Assembly: GCA_030737875.1 (NCBI GenBank)
Contig: CM060922.1
Coordinates: 322,991,956-323,055,955 of the forward strand
Source: Allium sativum
Taxonomy: Eukaryota > Streptophyta > Magnoliopsida > Asparagales > Amaryllidaceae
Length of the DNA: 64,000 nt
Direction: 5' to 3'
The position numbers and the translations under genes are program-made. Each line of letters begins with the position of its first letter. Position 1 is the first letter of the stretch. The notes under the pieces were generated by a model. The model saw nothing but the letters and a program-made list of their open reading frames with translations, had not been told where the DNA came from and searched no databases. Positions 1 through 11,681 of this stretch are shown here, in pieces.

Positions 1-2960
1 CTTGGCAACACTCTCGAAATCTATTGTAATCCCATACATTCTGTTATGCTTAGCTACCTAGAATCTCTTGATGCGTCTGTTGAAAACTTGCAGTCAGTTA
101 GGGTAGTCTGTGAATACTCAGATGTATTTGAAGAGGTGAAGGGCTTACCTCCGAAGCGGGAAATAGACTTCCGCATATACCTTGTTGATAATGCAAAACT
201 CGTAGCTCTACCCGTTAGACACATGGCTCCAAGGGAGAGAAAAGAGCTCAGTAAGCAAGTCAAAGAGCTGCTCGAAAAGAAGTTTATAAGGAGGAGTATT
301 TCTGAATAGGTTGCTCCAGTAGTATTAGCAACCAAAGCGGATGGTTCACTTCGCCTATGCATTGATTATAGGGAGCTAAACAAGCTGACCAAGAAAAATA
401 GGCACCCACTTCCAAGAATAGACGACTTGTTTGATCATCTTGTAGGTGCATCGGTTTTCTCCCAACCAGATTTGGCTACCGGGTTCCATCAGCTCAGAGT
501 GGCTGAAGACAGCATTGATAAGACCGCATTCAGAACCCCGGATGGTTTCTTCGAATGGCTTGTCATGCTTTTCGGCTTGACAAACGCACTCGCTTACTTC
601 ATTGACTTGATGAGTAGGGTGTTTAGGGAGTTCCTTAATAAGTTTGTGGTGGTCTTCATAGGCGATATTTTGATTTTCTCGAAGAATGAAGAAGAGCATG
701 CTTTGCATTTAAGGGAAGTCATGGATACTCTTCGTGCACATCAGCTGAAAGCCAAATTCTCCAAATGCCATTTCTGGAGAGAAGAAATGAGGTTTCTTGG
801 ACATGTGGTGTCCAAAGAAGGGTTAGCTGTGGACCCCACAAAAGTAGCTACGGTGCAAGATTAGAAGGTTCCATGGAATGCAACCGAAGTCCGAAGCTTC
901 CTCGGGCTAGCGGGCTTTTACCGAAAGTTCATTAAAGACTTTGCAAAAATCTCAGCCTCACTCACAAGATTAACGAAGAAGAACCTAACTTTCGCTTGGG
1001 ATTTGGATTGCGATATTGCTTTCCAACGTTAGAAAAGGGCTCTAACAACAGCCCTAGTTCTGACATTGCCAGATGGGAGCAAGATGTTTACCGTATACAC
1101 AGATGCATGTGGTACGAGACTAGGTGCTGTCTTGATGCAAGAAGGGAAGGTAGTAGCTTATGGAGGCAGATAGTTGAAAGTACATGAGAAAAACTACCCA
1201 ACCCACGATCTAGAGTTGGCTGCCATCGTCTTTGCGCTTAAGTCTTGGCACCATTATCTCCTAGGTGAGAAATTTGAATTGTATACTGACCATAAATCGT
1301 TGAAGTACATTTTCTTGTAGAAAGATCTTAACTTGAGGCAACAAAAGTGAATGGAGTTCTTGGTATCCTACGATTTCGAGATTTCCTATACCCCTGGCAA
1401 GAGTAATGTGGTTGCAGACGCCTTAAGTAGGAAGAAGTTGACCTTGGGTCCTCTCTTTGTAGAAAGGCAAAGCCTGGAGTACATAGCAAACTTTAACTTT
1501 AGACCCTCCTCTGAAATTGTGCCAGGTCTGTTAGCGTCGCTAGAGGCGCGGCCTACTCTTTTGGACTCAATAGGAACTGCGCAACGAGAAGACCCTCAAC
1601 TAGTTGAGGTGATGGATAAACTAGTTAGGGGTGAGACTTCAAGTCACCTCAATAGATACTCCATCGATGATAAGGGTTGGTTGAGATAGGATGGAAGGCT
1701 ATGAGTCCCACAAGTAAGGGATTTAGTGAAGACGGTTCTCGAAGAAGCACACCATTCTAAGCTGACCATACACCCAGGCGGAGACAAGATGTATAAGGAT
1801 ATAAAAAGGGTTTTCTTTTGGAATGGCATGAAGAGTGATGTAGCTGAGTTCATCGCTAAGTGTTTGATATGCCGGCAAGTTAAAGCAGAGCAGAAGAAGC
1901 CTGGTGGTCTGCTTCATCCTCTAAAGGTCCCACAGTGGAAGTGGGATAGCATTTCGATGGACTTTATTGATGGGTTGCCTAGGTCAAGAAGGGGAAATAC
2001 CAATATTTAGGTAATAGTGGACAGGCTCACTAAAAGTGCATTTCATACCTGTTAAAAGTAGAAGGACTGCCTCGTCCCTAGCATCCACTTATCTTAAAAA
2101 GATAGTTCGACTCCAAGGGATACCCTCTAGCATAGTAAGTGATCGAGATCCTATCTTTACGAGCGAGTTTTGGAAGAGTTTGCAAGAGGCTGTAGGCACA
2201 CAATTATGCTTAAGCATGGCCTATCACCCCCAAACCAATGGTCAAACGAAAAGGGTGAACAGAGTATTAGAAGACCTCTTGAGATTGTGCATTCTTGACT
2301 TTGGAGGGACATGGGAGGATCATCTTCCTTTGGTGTAATTCGCCTACAACAATAGCTACCAAGCCACCATAGGCATGGCGCCCTTCGAAGCTTTATATTG
2401 AAGACTATGCTGATCACCAACTTGTTGATGGGAGTCTACAGACAAGCTCGTACTTGGCCCAGACATGATTAGAGAGACCTCAGAAAAGGTGGGCTTGATA
2501 AGAAGACGGATGAAAGCTGCACAAGATTGGCAGAAGTCCTACGCAGACAAAAGAAGGACCAACCTTGAGTTTGAGGCTGGAGACAGGGTGTTCCTTAAAG
2601 TATCTCCTTTGAGGAATGTCATTCGCTTTGGGTCCGTAGGAAAGCTAGCACCAAGATTTGTAGGACCATTTACTATCATTGAAAGGATTGGGACGATGGC
2701 CTACAGAGTAGAGCTATCCAAGAGACTAGCTAGAGTTCATAATATTTTTCATGTTTCTCAACTACGAAAGTGCTTACATGAATCTACAGAAGTGGTGGAG
2801 CCAAGTATACTAGAGGAAGTAGAAGTGGAACGAAAGCGACTGTGAGAAGAGTTCCAACTCGTACCTTAGGTACGGAAGTCAAAAAGATACGCAACCATGA
2901 AGTCAAGCTTGTTAAAGTTCAATGGAGTGACGCTGAGGAAGACGCAACTTAGGAAACTGA
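1..2960 (+). pseudogene. Tekay pol remnant: RT, RNase H, integrase, chromodomain
   Basis: This is a decayed polyprotein read mainly in one frame up to about 2035, then in a second frame after a one-base insertion, with a return to the first frame near 2842. RT motifs run from about 340 to 900 ([22 protein letters not shown]). The catalytic pair at 655-666 reads FIGD, so the first aspartate is a glycine. RNase H is at about 1090-1330 (YTDAC, YTDHKSL), followed by ADALSRK. Integrase spans about 1740-2400: the first two catalytic aspartates are at 1960 and 2141, but the codon at the third position (2249, exactly 36 codons on) encodes lysine instead of glutamate. The end shows HNIFHVSQLRK and, at 2845-2955, a chromodomain-like tail with LVKVQW. 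Stops lie at 307, 862, 1030, 1171, 1318, 1348, 1687, 1702, 2008 and 2336, with more near 2400. It cannot encode an active protein. Confidence 0.93.
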
Positions 2961-3610
2961 GAGGAAAATACGCGCAGCCTACCCTTTTCTTTTTGAGGGT
3001 ACCTCCTTGATCTCTTTTTCCATAAGTTATATTCATGCTTATATCTATCTTTTAAGTATATCTCCTCAGTCCTACTCTTTATCCTTAGGGAGAACTCAAT
3101 GGATGTAAACAAGTATTTGAAACATGTTATGATTGATGGTTGCGAGTGGTTGCAAGTGGTTGCTAGTGGTTGCTCGTGGATGCATGAACGCACACATTAG
3201 GCACTAGATCGGCTCAGTCACTTCCATGCTGCATATAAATGTGTGTGCATATTTAAATTAATGGATGTATAATGGTTGTGCTATCATATGGATGCGCCAT
3301 TTTGATGAATGGTTGTGCACACATGTAGAAGTAATATGTATCGTTAGGATTCTTTTGCATGCATAATGGACGCATGGCACTATCATGATTTGCATTAAGG
3401 AGGTCAACTGAATCAGTGGACCGCCTGATTTTGCAATAGATAAGGAACATATACACACACTTTTTGCATATGTTCATACGACATTAGAAATCTTGTACGG
3501 ACAATGGATGCTTGTGTTTGATGGTTAAGTAGATGGATGATTGGATGTTAGGACATACATTCTCCTTAACTTGGAGATTATGAGGGCGAAATCCTTTAAG
3601 GAGGGTAGAA
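2961..3610 (+). other. Tekay 3' untranslated region and polypurine tract
   Basis: No coding potential is visible between the chromodomain and the LTR. At about 3130-3180 a short tandem repeat built on GTGGTTGC units occurs five times with small changes. The purine run AAGGAGGGTAGAA (about 3598-3610) directly abuts the LTR start and is the expected plus-strand primer. Confidence 0.75.
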
Positions 3611-4128
3611 TGTAACACCTTGAATTTTCTGTGTATATTAAAATAAACAATTCTAAGAATAATTAATTATTAAAGTGAGAATTAAGGGAAACCGGTTATG
3701 CCATTGCGTTCATCTCGAAATTCTGCTTGGAATAGAGTCCAAGTTTTCATAAATCGGACTTCGTGTGAGGAAGTTATGGCCCTCGGAAGTTTCAGTAATT
3801 TTATATAAATTAAAACAGTTCAGAATAATAAATCCGAAATTCAAATTCAAACAGGGAAGAGGCTGGGCGGGAATTATCCCGCCCATGGGCCAGGTCGACC
3901 AGGGGGTCAACCTGGGGGGTTAACCTACCCTATACAGGTCGACCAAGGGGTCAACCTGGGGGTCGACCTACCCTCCCCCCCCCCTTTCGGGCTGATCTGA
4001 AATGTGGCGATTTCTGACTCTCTACTGAGTCATTAGGGCTGATGTGGCTGTTCTAGATAACTCTATCTAGTCTGGATGGTTGGATTTGCTCCTATGATAA
4101 TCTAACGGCTTAGGTTGATTCAAACTTC

Positions 4129-4136
4129 TATAAAAG
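4129..4136 (+). promoter_or_regulatory. TATA box of the Tekay LTR
   Basis: TATAAAAG lies about 520 bp into the LTR, followed some 25-35 bases downstream by a purine-flanked region suited to transcription start. A GTGAGTA splice-donor-like site follows at 4291. Position and sequence fit a Pol II promoter, but the start site is inferred. Confidence 0.6.
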
Positions 4137-4449
4137 AGTGCCTAGACTCAAACCCTAAACCTAAACAGATTTTGTCTCTTGGCCACCATGCTACTGCTAG
4201 GGTAGTTCTCCTTCCTAAAGCTTAAGGATTAGCAAGTCAGAATTCTAATTCAAAAGACGAACAAATCATTCTCTTCTCTAACCTATCTTTGTGAGTACTA
4301 TTTCTTTCACAATATAATTAATAAATTAATTATGACAAGTAATAATTAGATTATGAGAACATGTCTGTTGAATCACGTGATGTTTTTTAACTTTGTTATC
4401 TTATGTTGGTAGATCTATTTCATATGTCCAATTATACATGTTAACTTGA

Positions 4450-4760
4450 TTCAATTTTATGCAAGTTTGGGATGTAAATCATATGCTAGTTCGTATGTGA
4501 AACCTTATGCAAGTTTGGGATGATAAATCATATGCTAGTTTGTATGTGAATCTTATGCAAGTCTGTTTTTACATATTTTAATTCGTATGTGAATCTTATG
4601 CAAGTCTGGGATGTTAAATCATATGCTAATTCGTATGTGAATTTTATGCAAGTTTGGGATGTTAAATTGTATGTTAGTTTGAATATGAATCTTATACAAG
4701 TCTATATGTGAATTGTACACAAGTTTATATATGAATCAAGTATATACATATGCTAGTTTA
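4450..4760 (+). repeat. Diverged tandem array in the Tekay LTR
   Basis: About six diverged units of roughly 45-50 bp share the elements ATGCAAGT(T/C)TGGGATG, AATCATATGCTAGTT and CGTATGTGAA. Weaker relatives of TATGCAAGTT continue to about 5040. The second Tekay LTR has a comparable but different array of GATCTA-containing units at about 19330-19500. Confidence 0.75.
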
Positions 4761-5356
4761 TATGCAAAAACATGTGATAAATTCATATGCACGTTGTAGG
4801 AATCCATATGCATTTTTAGGTGAAAAACTATATTCACATTTTTAGGTGAAAATTATATTCACATATGCAAGTTTAGGCGAGACCCATAATTCATATATGC
4901 AAGTTCACAACTTCATGTTTTAGATCTATATTTAGATCCATGGTAGTTTATGTTCTATATGCCTATGCTAGTTATTGGCTATGCAAATTTATGTTATAAT
5001 TCCTATTTGCAAGTTAGATCTATTTTATGTGTTATGCAAGTTGTGATGTTTCTTTTCTTTTTATAAGTTAGACTATTTGCGAGTCTAACATATCTCATAT
5101 TAGAACGTACGAATAGCGTGGGGACAAAAGGAAATATTAATTATGCAAATTGTGAATTGACATAAAAATAAATTTAAAGGCATATAATTAAATTGAGACA
5201 TTAATTGGTATAATTTATATACCTAAAAAGTTTGGACATAATTTAGGTGACAATTATGGACATAATTAATTTGGAAATTATTGACAATTTGAATAGGGAT
5301 AATTAATTCATACTGGGGTGAAATAATTTGTAATAATAAATGCCTAAGACATGAGG

Positions 5357-5427
5357 TTAGACTCGTTTGTGGTGTAAGACTGCCCGGACCCGCTCGGAAA
5401 ATCCAGCAACCACAAACGGTAGTCTAA
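5357..5427 (+). other. Tekay LTR hairpin, copy 1
   Basis: The arms TTAGACT and AGTCTAA form 7 bp, followed by CGTTTGTGGT and ACCACAAACG for 10 bp, with a 2-base bulge on the 3' side. They enclose a loop of about 35 bases containing CTGCCCGGACCCG and ATCCAGCA. Outer flanks GAC and GTC can also pair. See copy 2 and the two copies at 37607 and 37727, whose stems change in a compensatory way. Confidence 0.8.
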
Positions 5428-5480
5428 TGTGAGAGGTCGAAGGTAAAAATTAAATGTGTAACAATTGTAAAGACACGAGG

Positions 5481-5551
5481 TTAGACACGTTTGCGGTATA
5501 AGACTGCCCGGACCCGCCCGGCAAATCCAGCAACCGCAAACGGGAGTCTAA
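5481..5551 (+). other. Tekay LTR hairpin, copy 2
   Basis: The arms TTAGAC and GTCTAA are followed by CGTTTGCGGT and ACCGCAAACG, with the same loop organisation as copy 1. Relative to copy 1, GTGG/CCAC has become GCGG/CCGC: both arms changed and pairing is kept. The unit repeats about 124 bp after copy 1. Confidence 0.8.
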
Positions 5552-6848
5552 TGTGGGAGGTCTTACAAGGTTACGGTTATAATGAATTAAGTAACACTTA
5601 TCCAAGATAAACATGTGGTGGGACATGGGGGTTAAGTGGGTGACATGGGTGACATGTGAAATACGATTAGAAACACTTAACCAAATTGAAACATGTAAGA
5701 AGACATGAATAAGAAGGGGTTAAGTGGAAAATTCTAGTGGGGACCAAGCATAGGTGGAAAGCTTGTGTCAAGCATGGGGGACCCATTTCAAACCAGTAAC
5801 CCATTAAGTAACTTTGTGAGCTCGAGTTAGATCGAGGACAGGACACTCTTACTGGGTTTGATTGTAAGAGGTCAAAACGGGTTAACGGTGGCAACGCAAG
5901 TCCAACGGGGTCATGTGCATGCGTGGGCCCGGGCTGGTAGGTAAGACGTTTTTGCATCGTGTAGATATAAGTCGTGCATCTTTAGTGGTACCGAGTTGCC
6001 ACTTTGGGGAGTGATATACCCCACTGTGGGACCAGCACGGGTATCTACGAGTTAGGGAGCCGATCGCATGGGGGTAGTGGGTACAACTAGTGGAGATAGG
6101 GGCAGACGACACCTATAAAGATAGCTAGGAGTACACGAAACTACCATTATGATTATTATGTTCAGTAGGCGGGATCAACTCTTAGGGTGACTAGTAATGG
6201 TGCAATATAGTAATTATCCTATAGTGATTAGGAGCAAGATTAATGCCAGAATATTCCTCTTGCATGTTTTGTCTTGCCCACTTGTTTCACAGTCATTCCT
6301 TGTTTTACCAGTTTATGCCTTATCCTAATTACTTTAATAATTATATTGTTAAAGTCATGGTACTTGCCAGACTTTATGTCTTACCCCCTTTGTTTTCGCC
6401 TCTTTTCTTCCTTCCCCCTCCCCCCCAGGTTCTCAGGGTGGGACTAGTACTAGTGGAGCTTGATCTGGATCTTTCTTTCTCTTTTGGAAGTGCTTGGATT
6501 GCTGAAAGTAAAGTTCAACTTATCTCTTTTATGGCTACTTATGTTGAGGTTATGCTTTTTACTTTATGTACTCAGAAAACAATTTGTCAAGATGGTTACT
6601 AAGTGTACTTGATTTATTCTGTTGGTTTATAATGTTGTTGTAATCAAACTATTTCTCCGCTGCAATAATAGTTGTTTTGAAAATTTTCAAGTACCAATAT
6701 ATGTATCTGTCTTGTTATATTCTGTTCTATTCACCAATAATACTCCATGAAAGTTAATGCATTCCATTTGAGAGTGACATTATTGGACGTGGGGTGTTAC
6801 AAATAGGGTCAAGTAATCAAGATAACGATTTTTACCTTTGTGTTCTTT

Positions 6849-7653
6849 TCAGGCTGCACACAAATACGGTTTCAGTGCATCAGTAGCTTGCTTTGTTATA
6901 TTGGAAAATCCAAACTTGTGCCCCTCTTTGAGTTTGATGCAACCTGATAATTGGCAAGGTCCATTTAAATCCGGCTTCCCCATTTTATTGGCAAGGCTAC
7001 ATAACTCCTTATAAGTGCCAAGTTTCCCACCACCAAGATTTTCACCAATCGCCCCTTCTTGAAAAAACTTTAGTATCTTCGATAAGATGTAATAGATCAG
7101 AACCACAATCCAAATTAGAATGATACGGTCATGATTTATAATAGTGAATTTCACTTAAATGTTGATGATAACAATTTATTTATTTATCTTTACCATATGA
7201 TACTCACCAGATTCAGTTTAAATTGAGATTCAAAATCCTTTTGGTTACACAAATTCAATTTATCTTTACCATATGTACTCACCATATGAATTTCACGGAC
7301 GGGCAGTAGATTTATGTCAAACAGTTTCTGGTTAGACAAATTCAGTTACAAGTTATTAAATGTTAAAAAATGAACTTACATATTGACTAAGGAAAATATA
7401 GAAGACGATTAAAAGGCTAAAAACACCAATGTAAGCTAGGATACAATTCATCTTAGAGGAATAAATCATTTCACCATAACCTCGGAATACAACATAGGGA
7501 CTAAAAATATTTTTTATTCAATTCTTAGTGGAAACAATTATGTATTCAATAATTGGGACCTAGAATGGAATCAGTTATACTAATTATCATACCTTTGCAG
7601 CTCTTTGCTTCTTTCTCGAGCCATCCAACGTACCTACAAGCGCACTAACTAAG
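6849..7653 (-). pseudogene. ECM29: Captured fragment of an ECM29-type proteasome adaptor gene
   Basis: Two exon pieces lie on the minus strand. The first (about 7653-7593) encodes ALVGTLDGSRKKQRAAK and ends at a GT donor. The second (about 7086-6850) encodes QEGAIGENLGGGKLGTYKEL, then CSLANKMGKPDL. In another frame it encodes MDLANYQVASNSKRG, then FGFSNITKQATDALKPYL. These match the HEAT-repeat region of plant ECM29, the scaffold that links proteasome core and regulatory particles, as recalled by eye. At least two frameshifts and loss of the rest of a very large protein make it non-functional. It sits inside the CACTA-like element, so it is most simply a transduplicated fragment. Confidence 0.7.
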
Positions 7654-7659
7654 TTCGGT

Positions 7660-10550
7660 TTGGAAATAAATAATAACTAATGATCAGTTGCCATTTACCT
7701 ACCCTTTTTAAACAACACAAGTTAAATATAAATTTTCCTGGATAAAAGTAGAGTAATGAGTTAACATATTTGTTTCAATCAATTAAAGGTAAATGAGTAT
7801 AAAATAATTAAATTAACTATCATATATTCATGATGGACCAAAGAGAGAGAGAAATGACCTGCATAAATTTGGAAATTAAATATATGAAAAGCAACAATAT
7901 GTTCCTAGGAATATGGTTTGATAAGTGGTAAGTGAAATGGAAAAAGAAATATAGAATATAGGAAAATATACTGACAATATGTGAAATTAGGCTCACCACA
8001 AAAACCAATGAAGCTGCCAAGGAAAAATTTTCTACTACATGGATGAAAATAAATTTGATGTCAAAGACTATTCTCTCTTATTCTATTATTTAGTCAAATT
8101 TGATACCTTATAAATGTGCTACATATCAATTATTTATCAAGATAATATAATTTAGAAAAAATGACAGATTACATAGAAATAACATAGTCAAATTCTAGCT
8201 TAAATCATGGTAAAAACCTCAACATTTGCATAGCCAGTAGTGTATTTGTAGGTAATATCCTAACAAACTATAGAAACTTGCAAACTTTTATGAATCTAAT
8301 ATGCGATAATTAATTCATGTTATAAATATAGAACCTTCATTTTAGTTATCATCAGTTATTATACGCTATTGTTGGTGAATTGTTTTAAATAGAAATAATG
8401 CTCATAAGGTTGCATAAGAAATTTCCATTTTTTATTTTTCTAGTTTCTTATTTTGATTATATCATTAAATTCCTTATGTCCTCTTCATTAGAGATCATTC
8501 AAATTTTTATATCAAATCAAATCTTACATTAAAATTTAGTTTCCCATTATAACTCAAATCTTTTCAATATGTAAAATTATCATTCCCTTCTATGTTATAG
8601 GTTATATAAAATACTTACCTTGATTATTTTACATTTATACGTGATGCAAGATAACATCTAAGTACAGAAAAAAACATGATAATTCTTGAATAGTTTATGT
8701 GAAGATCAAGCAAATAATATAGGTGGAAAAAACTGCCCAAAAAAATAAAAAATTAGTGCAAATTTGATGAATTGTTACTATTTTTTGCTCACTATGTCTT
8801 ATGAGTTTACAAAATAAAATTGAAGAAATTCTAAAATATAATAAAACTAAAAATGTCATCATACTTTAATTATATACCTGACTGAAAATGGTTACAAAAT
8901 GAGATTTGCTATATTTTGCTAACGTCAAAATAGAATATACTTCCAAATTGAAGATGTTTTTAAATTAGAAATATGTACTGCATATGCTATATTACACGCG
9001 TTGTATAAATTTGTAGTATAGATTCTTATCGAAGATAAAATCTAATGAATGGCGAAATAGATATAGCTAATTGCAGAAGAAACTAGAATTGTGTCAAACT
9101 ATGGATGTTCCTAAAAATATAAGAGTGGTGAAGGTGCAGTTATAATTGGCATTGAATAGAGAAAATTTAGATGAGTTTTTCACTCAAATTTCAGAGGCTG
9201 CTTTTTAAGCTGGTAGTATTTGGTGCTTTGCCTCATTTTGCATAAGCATATATATGCATGTATGTCTTTACTTCTTTTGTTTTACTTATTTTTTTACATC
9301 TATAAATTTTTATACTGCTTTTTTTAATCACTAGAGTAAACCAAAAGTGCCTAAAAGAATATCACAGAACCGTTAAATAGACTCTAGTTTTGGACATAAA
9401 AGTATAATAATATTACAAGGACTCCATCCTAAATCGAAATGTTATGGGTGTAAAAGGAAACAAATCAAACAATTTATTGTTTTAATGAGGTAGTTTTAGA
9501 AATTACTATAAATGCTAATAAAAAATTACTGGAGAACTTTCTGAAATGCTAACAAAAATTATATTACGAAACTAAATCTGAAACAAATCGAACAACTTAC
9601 TATAAACGCTGACTAAAAAATTATTAGGAAACTAAAATCTGAAGTGGTTGAACTAGAAAAAAAACATAAGACATTGCCGATCTATCCATATATGTTGCAG
9701 AAAGGAATCACAGACCTGTCATTAAATCCTAAGTCATTCAAACTATATCGATATGATCAGTTAAATTATATTTTACATCTGAGAAAAAAGACAAAAGACA
9801 AAAGACAAAAGAATTAATATTATTTAACAAAAATCAGTTACTTAATGTCCAATCCAAAACACAAGAAGGAGGTGATAGAACGATAGGAAATCACAAAACT
9901 AAGGCCCTATACAAAGACTAATACTATTATCATTAATTAAATCATCCAAATAATCTATGGTGTTTGCAAGTAATAAAAAGATGAACAAAAAGAAATAACC
10001 TTAATCGTAACAGTAAGTTAAACAGCAGAATAATTTAACTACAAATGAACATTTCTCTAACATTTTGATTTGCAAAATTGCCAATAAAATTTCATATTAC
10101 AAAAAATGAACAAATTACAGATTCAGGGTAAATATCTTTTTTAATAAATTGTATAATTTTCTAACCATGAACAAAAGTACAAAATGAATAATAAAATGTA
10201 TATACTCAAGAAAACGAGTTAAACCTATTATAGGTCACTAGTATTTAAAAAGAAAATTAAGTTGATTATAGTTATATTTTAACAGGAATGTTTACCTAAT
10301 AGAATTTGCCACAAAAAATCTCTTTTACTATTTAATTCGACTTCAAAAAAATTGATTAAATTTTATAAAAAAATATAAATTTAACCATTATGTATTACTT
10401 AAACTGAATATTAATATGAATTTACAGAAAACTAATCCGTAAATTTACATATATTCAACGTTTTAACAAAAAATACTTAAACATAAACATATCTTCGTCT
10501 GAAATCAAAAAATTAATTGAAGTTTACAGAAAATTAATAGCACACCTTTA
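7660..10550. other. AT-rich interior of the TIR element, no gene recognised
   Basis: The sequence is strongly AT-rich with many stops in all frames and short A or T runs, and looks like intron or filler DNA. A short direct repetition (AAAAGACAAAAGACAAAAG, about 9785-9810) and AAATCTGAA(A/G)-type motifs at 9580-9650 are the only local patterns noticed. No RNA gene or conserved domain was seen. Confidence 0.5.
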
Positions 10551-11160
10551 GGCATCAGTTCCTTCTTTTCATTCCACTTTAATGTCCGGAGCTAGTCCAT
10601 AATCCACTACCCGCAAACAAGATTAACTAAAAACTGACAAACTTCTACCCGTAGAATCAATTTTTCTCACCCAAGTCTGAGTCTCTGGCTGAAGGTGCTA
10701 TTGTTCGATTAGGTCATTGTCGACATGTCGTCCACTGCAGTGAATCGCTTCCATTTTGATGCGTCTCTGTCAAATTCCTATCGGTTGCGCAGTTATGGAT
10801 TTCCCCTCCTCATCCGATTAGCAATAACGACGTTGCCCACTTCATTTAGTTCGCGACGAGTGCGGTTCCCTAATTTTTGACAAGGCCCAAAGCGAATGCT
10901 TTTTCAGCTTTACCCAAGGGCCTGCTCTATAGATCGGTAATAATTATTTACATTCTAAAATGAAAAAATAAAATACACCAGATTTGGAATGAAGTGGAAG
11001 CGGAGAGATTGATGAAGGTTGCGCCAATTTGACCCAAAAGAGTGGCGGCAGTGATAAACAAAAACCCTATTTTGATTTACGAAGCAAGGAAGATGAATGT
11101 AAAGCGTGAGAAGTAAGAGTGAAACTGAAATGACCTTTACACCCATTGTGTTTTGAATCA
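10551..11160 (-). other. Unidentified gene-like segment in the TIR element
   Basis: GC content rises and CpG-containing words appear between about 10560 and 10920, unlike the AT-rich DNA to the left. This suggests a transcribed leader or exon captured from a host gene. No frame stays open and no protein family is recognised. It lies upstream, on the minus strand, of the ECM29 exons, so it could be the 5' part of the same captured locus, but nothing in the sequence proves that. Confidence 0.3.
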
Positions 11161-11302
11161 TTTACTAAATCCGTAAGTGATGTCTCGAAAATTATCGTGA
11201 TAAGCTAATTTCACGGTAATAACCGTTATAATTCCCTAACAGTAATAACCGTGATAAAATGAAACGAAAAAGGTGTTACAAAATGGCTTATTTGGTGTAG
11301 TG

Positions 11303-11681
11303 TAAAACTTATTATTTGAAACCCAAATTTTCTTGAAGTCCATTATAAATATAGATAAGATAGTTTGGAAAATAAAATCTTATTAAACGGTTTTTAGATA
11401 CCCACACCAAACTTCACTTTGTGAAATTATCAATCATTTTCAATTTAAATTTGAAAACATGCCATTATTATTTCAAAACTAGTTCAGATCATATTCTTAC
11501 TTTTACGAAGACTATTCATAGCGACTTAAACTGCCTTTCCAAATTATTTCAAATTTAAAATTCAAACTTTTATTTTTCACTAATTATTTTATTAATAAAA
11601 TATTCAAATTAATTCCAAATTGTAATAAAATTCAACCAATCACCATATAATTCAATTTATATGGATTTCACACATCATTAG
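11303..11681 (-). repeat. D element 3' LTR, left segment
   Basis: This segment matches 45383-45760 in order and orientation. The match resumes at 39206 immediately after the Tekay solo LTR. Together with 39206-41268 it gives about 2.44 kb of the D 3' LTR; the remaining 3.2 kb would lie left of the CACTA-like transposon, outside the window. The boundary at 11302/11303 coincides with a GTAGTG transposon end. Confidence 0.85.

Larger units (their letters stand above)
4291..6428 (+). other. Possible intron inside the Tekay LTR
   Basis: A donor-like GTGAGTAC begins at 4291, about 160 bp after the TATA box. An acceptor-like site with a long pyrimidine run ending CCCCCCAG is at 6428. The acceptor is well kept in the second Tekay LTR (about 38839), while its donor region just left of 12298 has decayed. 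An intron here would remove most of the LTR, including the tandem array and hairpins, from a transcript starting in the LTR. This is inferred from splice-site consensus only. Confidence 0.35.
1..6801 (+). mobile_element. Tekay-type Ty3/gypsy element, 3' part
   Basis: The left edge of the window opens inside pol. The order seen is end of protease-RT linker, reverse transcriptase, RNase H, integrase, C-terminal chromodomain-like segment, 3' untranslated stretch, polypurine tract and a complete 3' LTR. The integrase-chromodomain order and the sequence of the RT core are those of the chromovirus clade, closest to Tekay/Del as far as can be judged by eye. Gag, protease and the 5' LTR lie outside the window. 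The element appears to sit inside a TIR transposon remnant that resumes at 6802; the expected right-hand target duplication is AATAG (6802-6806), but its left partner is not visible. Confidence 0.9.
3611..6801 (+). repeat. Tekay 3' LTR (3,191 bp)
   Basis: The LTR starts TGTAACACC right after the polypurine tract and ends GGTGTTACA, a 9-bp inverted terminal repeat. A second, disrupted copy in this window (11682-39205) matches it at its start, middle and end, which confirms both boundaries. Inside are a TATA box, a diverged tandem array of about 48-bp units, two covarying hairpins, and a pyrimidine tract followed by AG at about 6428. The match to the second copy is also clear around the pyrimidine tract (about 6370-6440 against 38775-38850). 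Confidence 0.92.
6802..11302. mobile_element. Right part of a CACTA-like TIR transposon
   Basis: The right end is read as TTTGGTGTAGTG at 11291-11302, a CACTA-type terminus (CACTACACCAAA on the other strand). The assignment rests on the fact that homology to the D LTR starts again at exactly 11303, matching 45383 onward. Just inside the end are subterminal repeats related to GTAATAACCGT(T/G)AT (about 11205-11260). The left end is outside the window, because the Tekay element interrupts the transposon at 6802. It carries an ECM29 fragment; no transposase is seen. Confidence 0.55.

Noticed and set aside
5667..6602. Frames of 76-119 codons in the Tekay LTR
   Set aside because: They are not open in the second Tekay LTR and overlap the pyrimidine tract and acceptor-like site.
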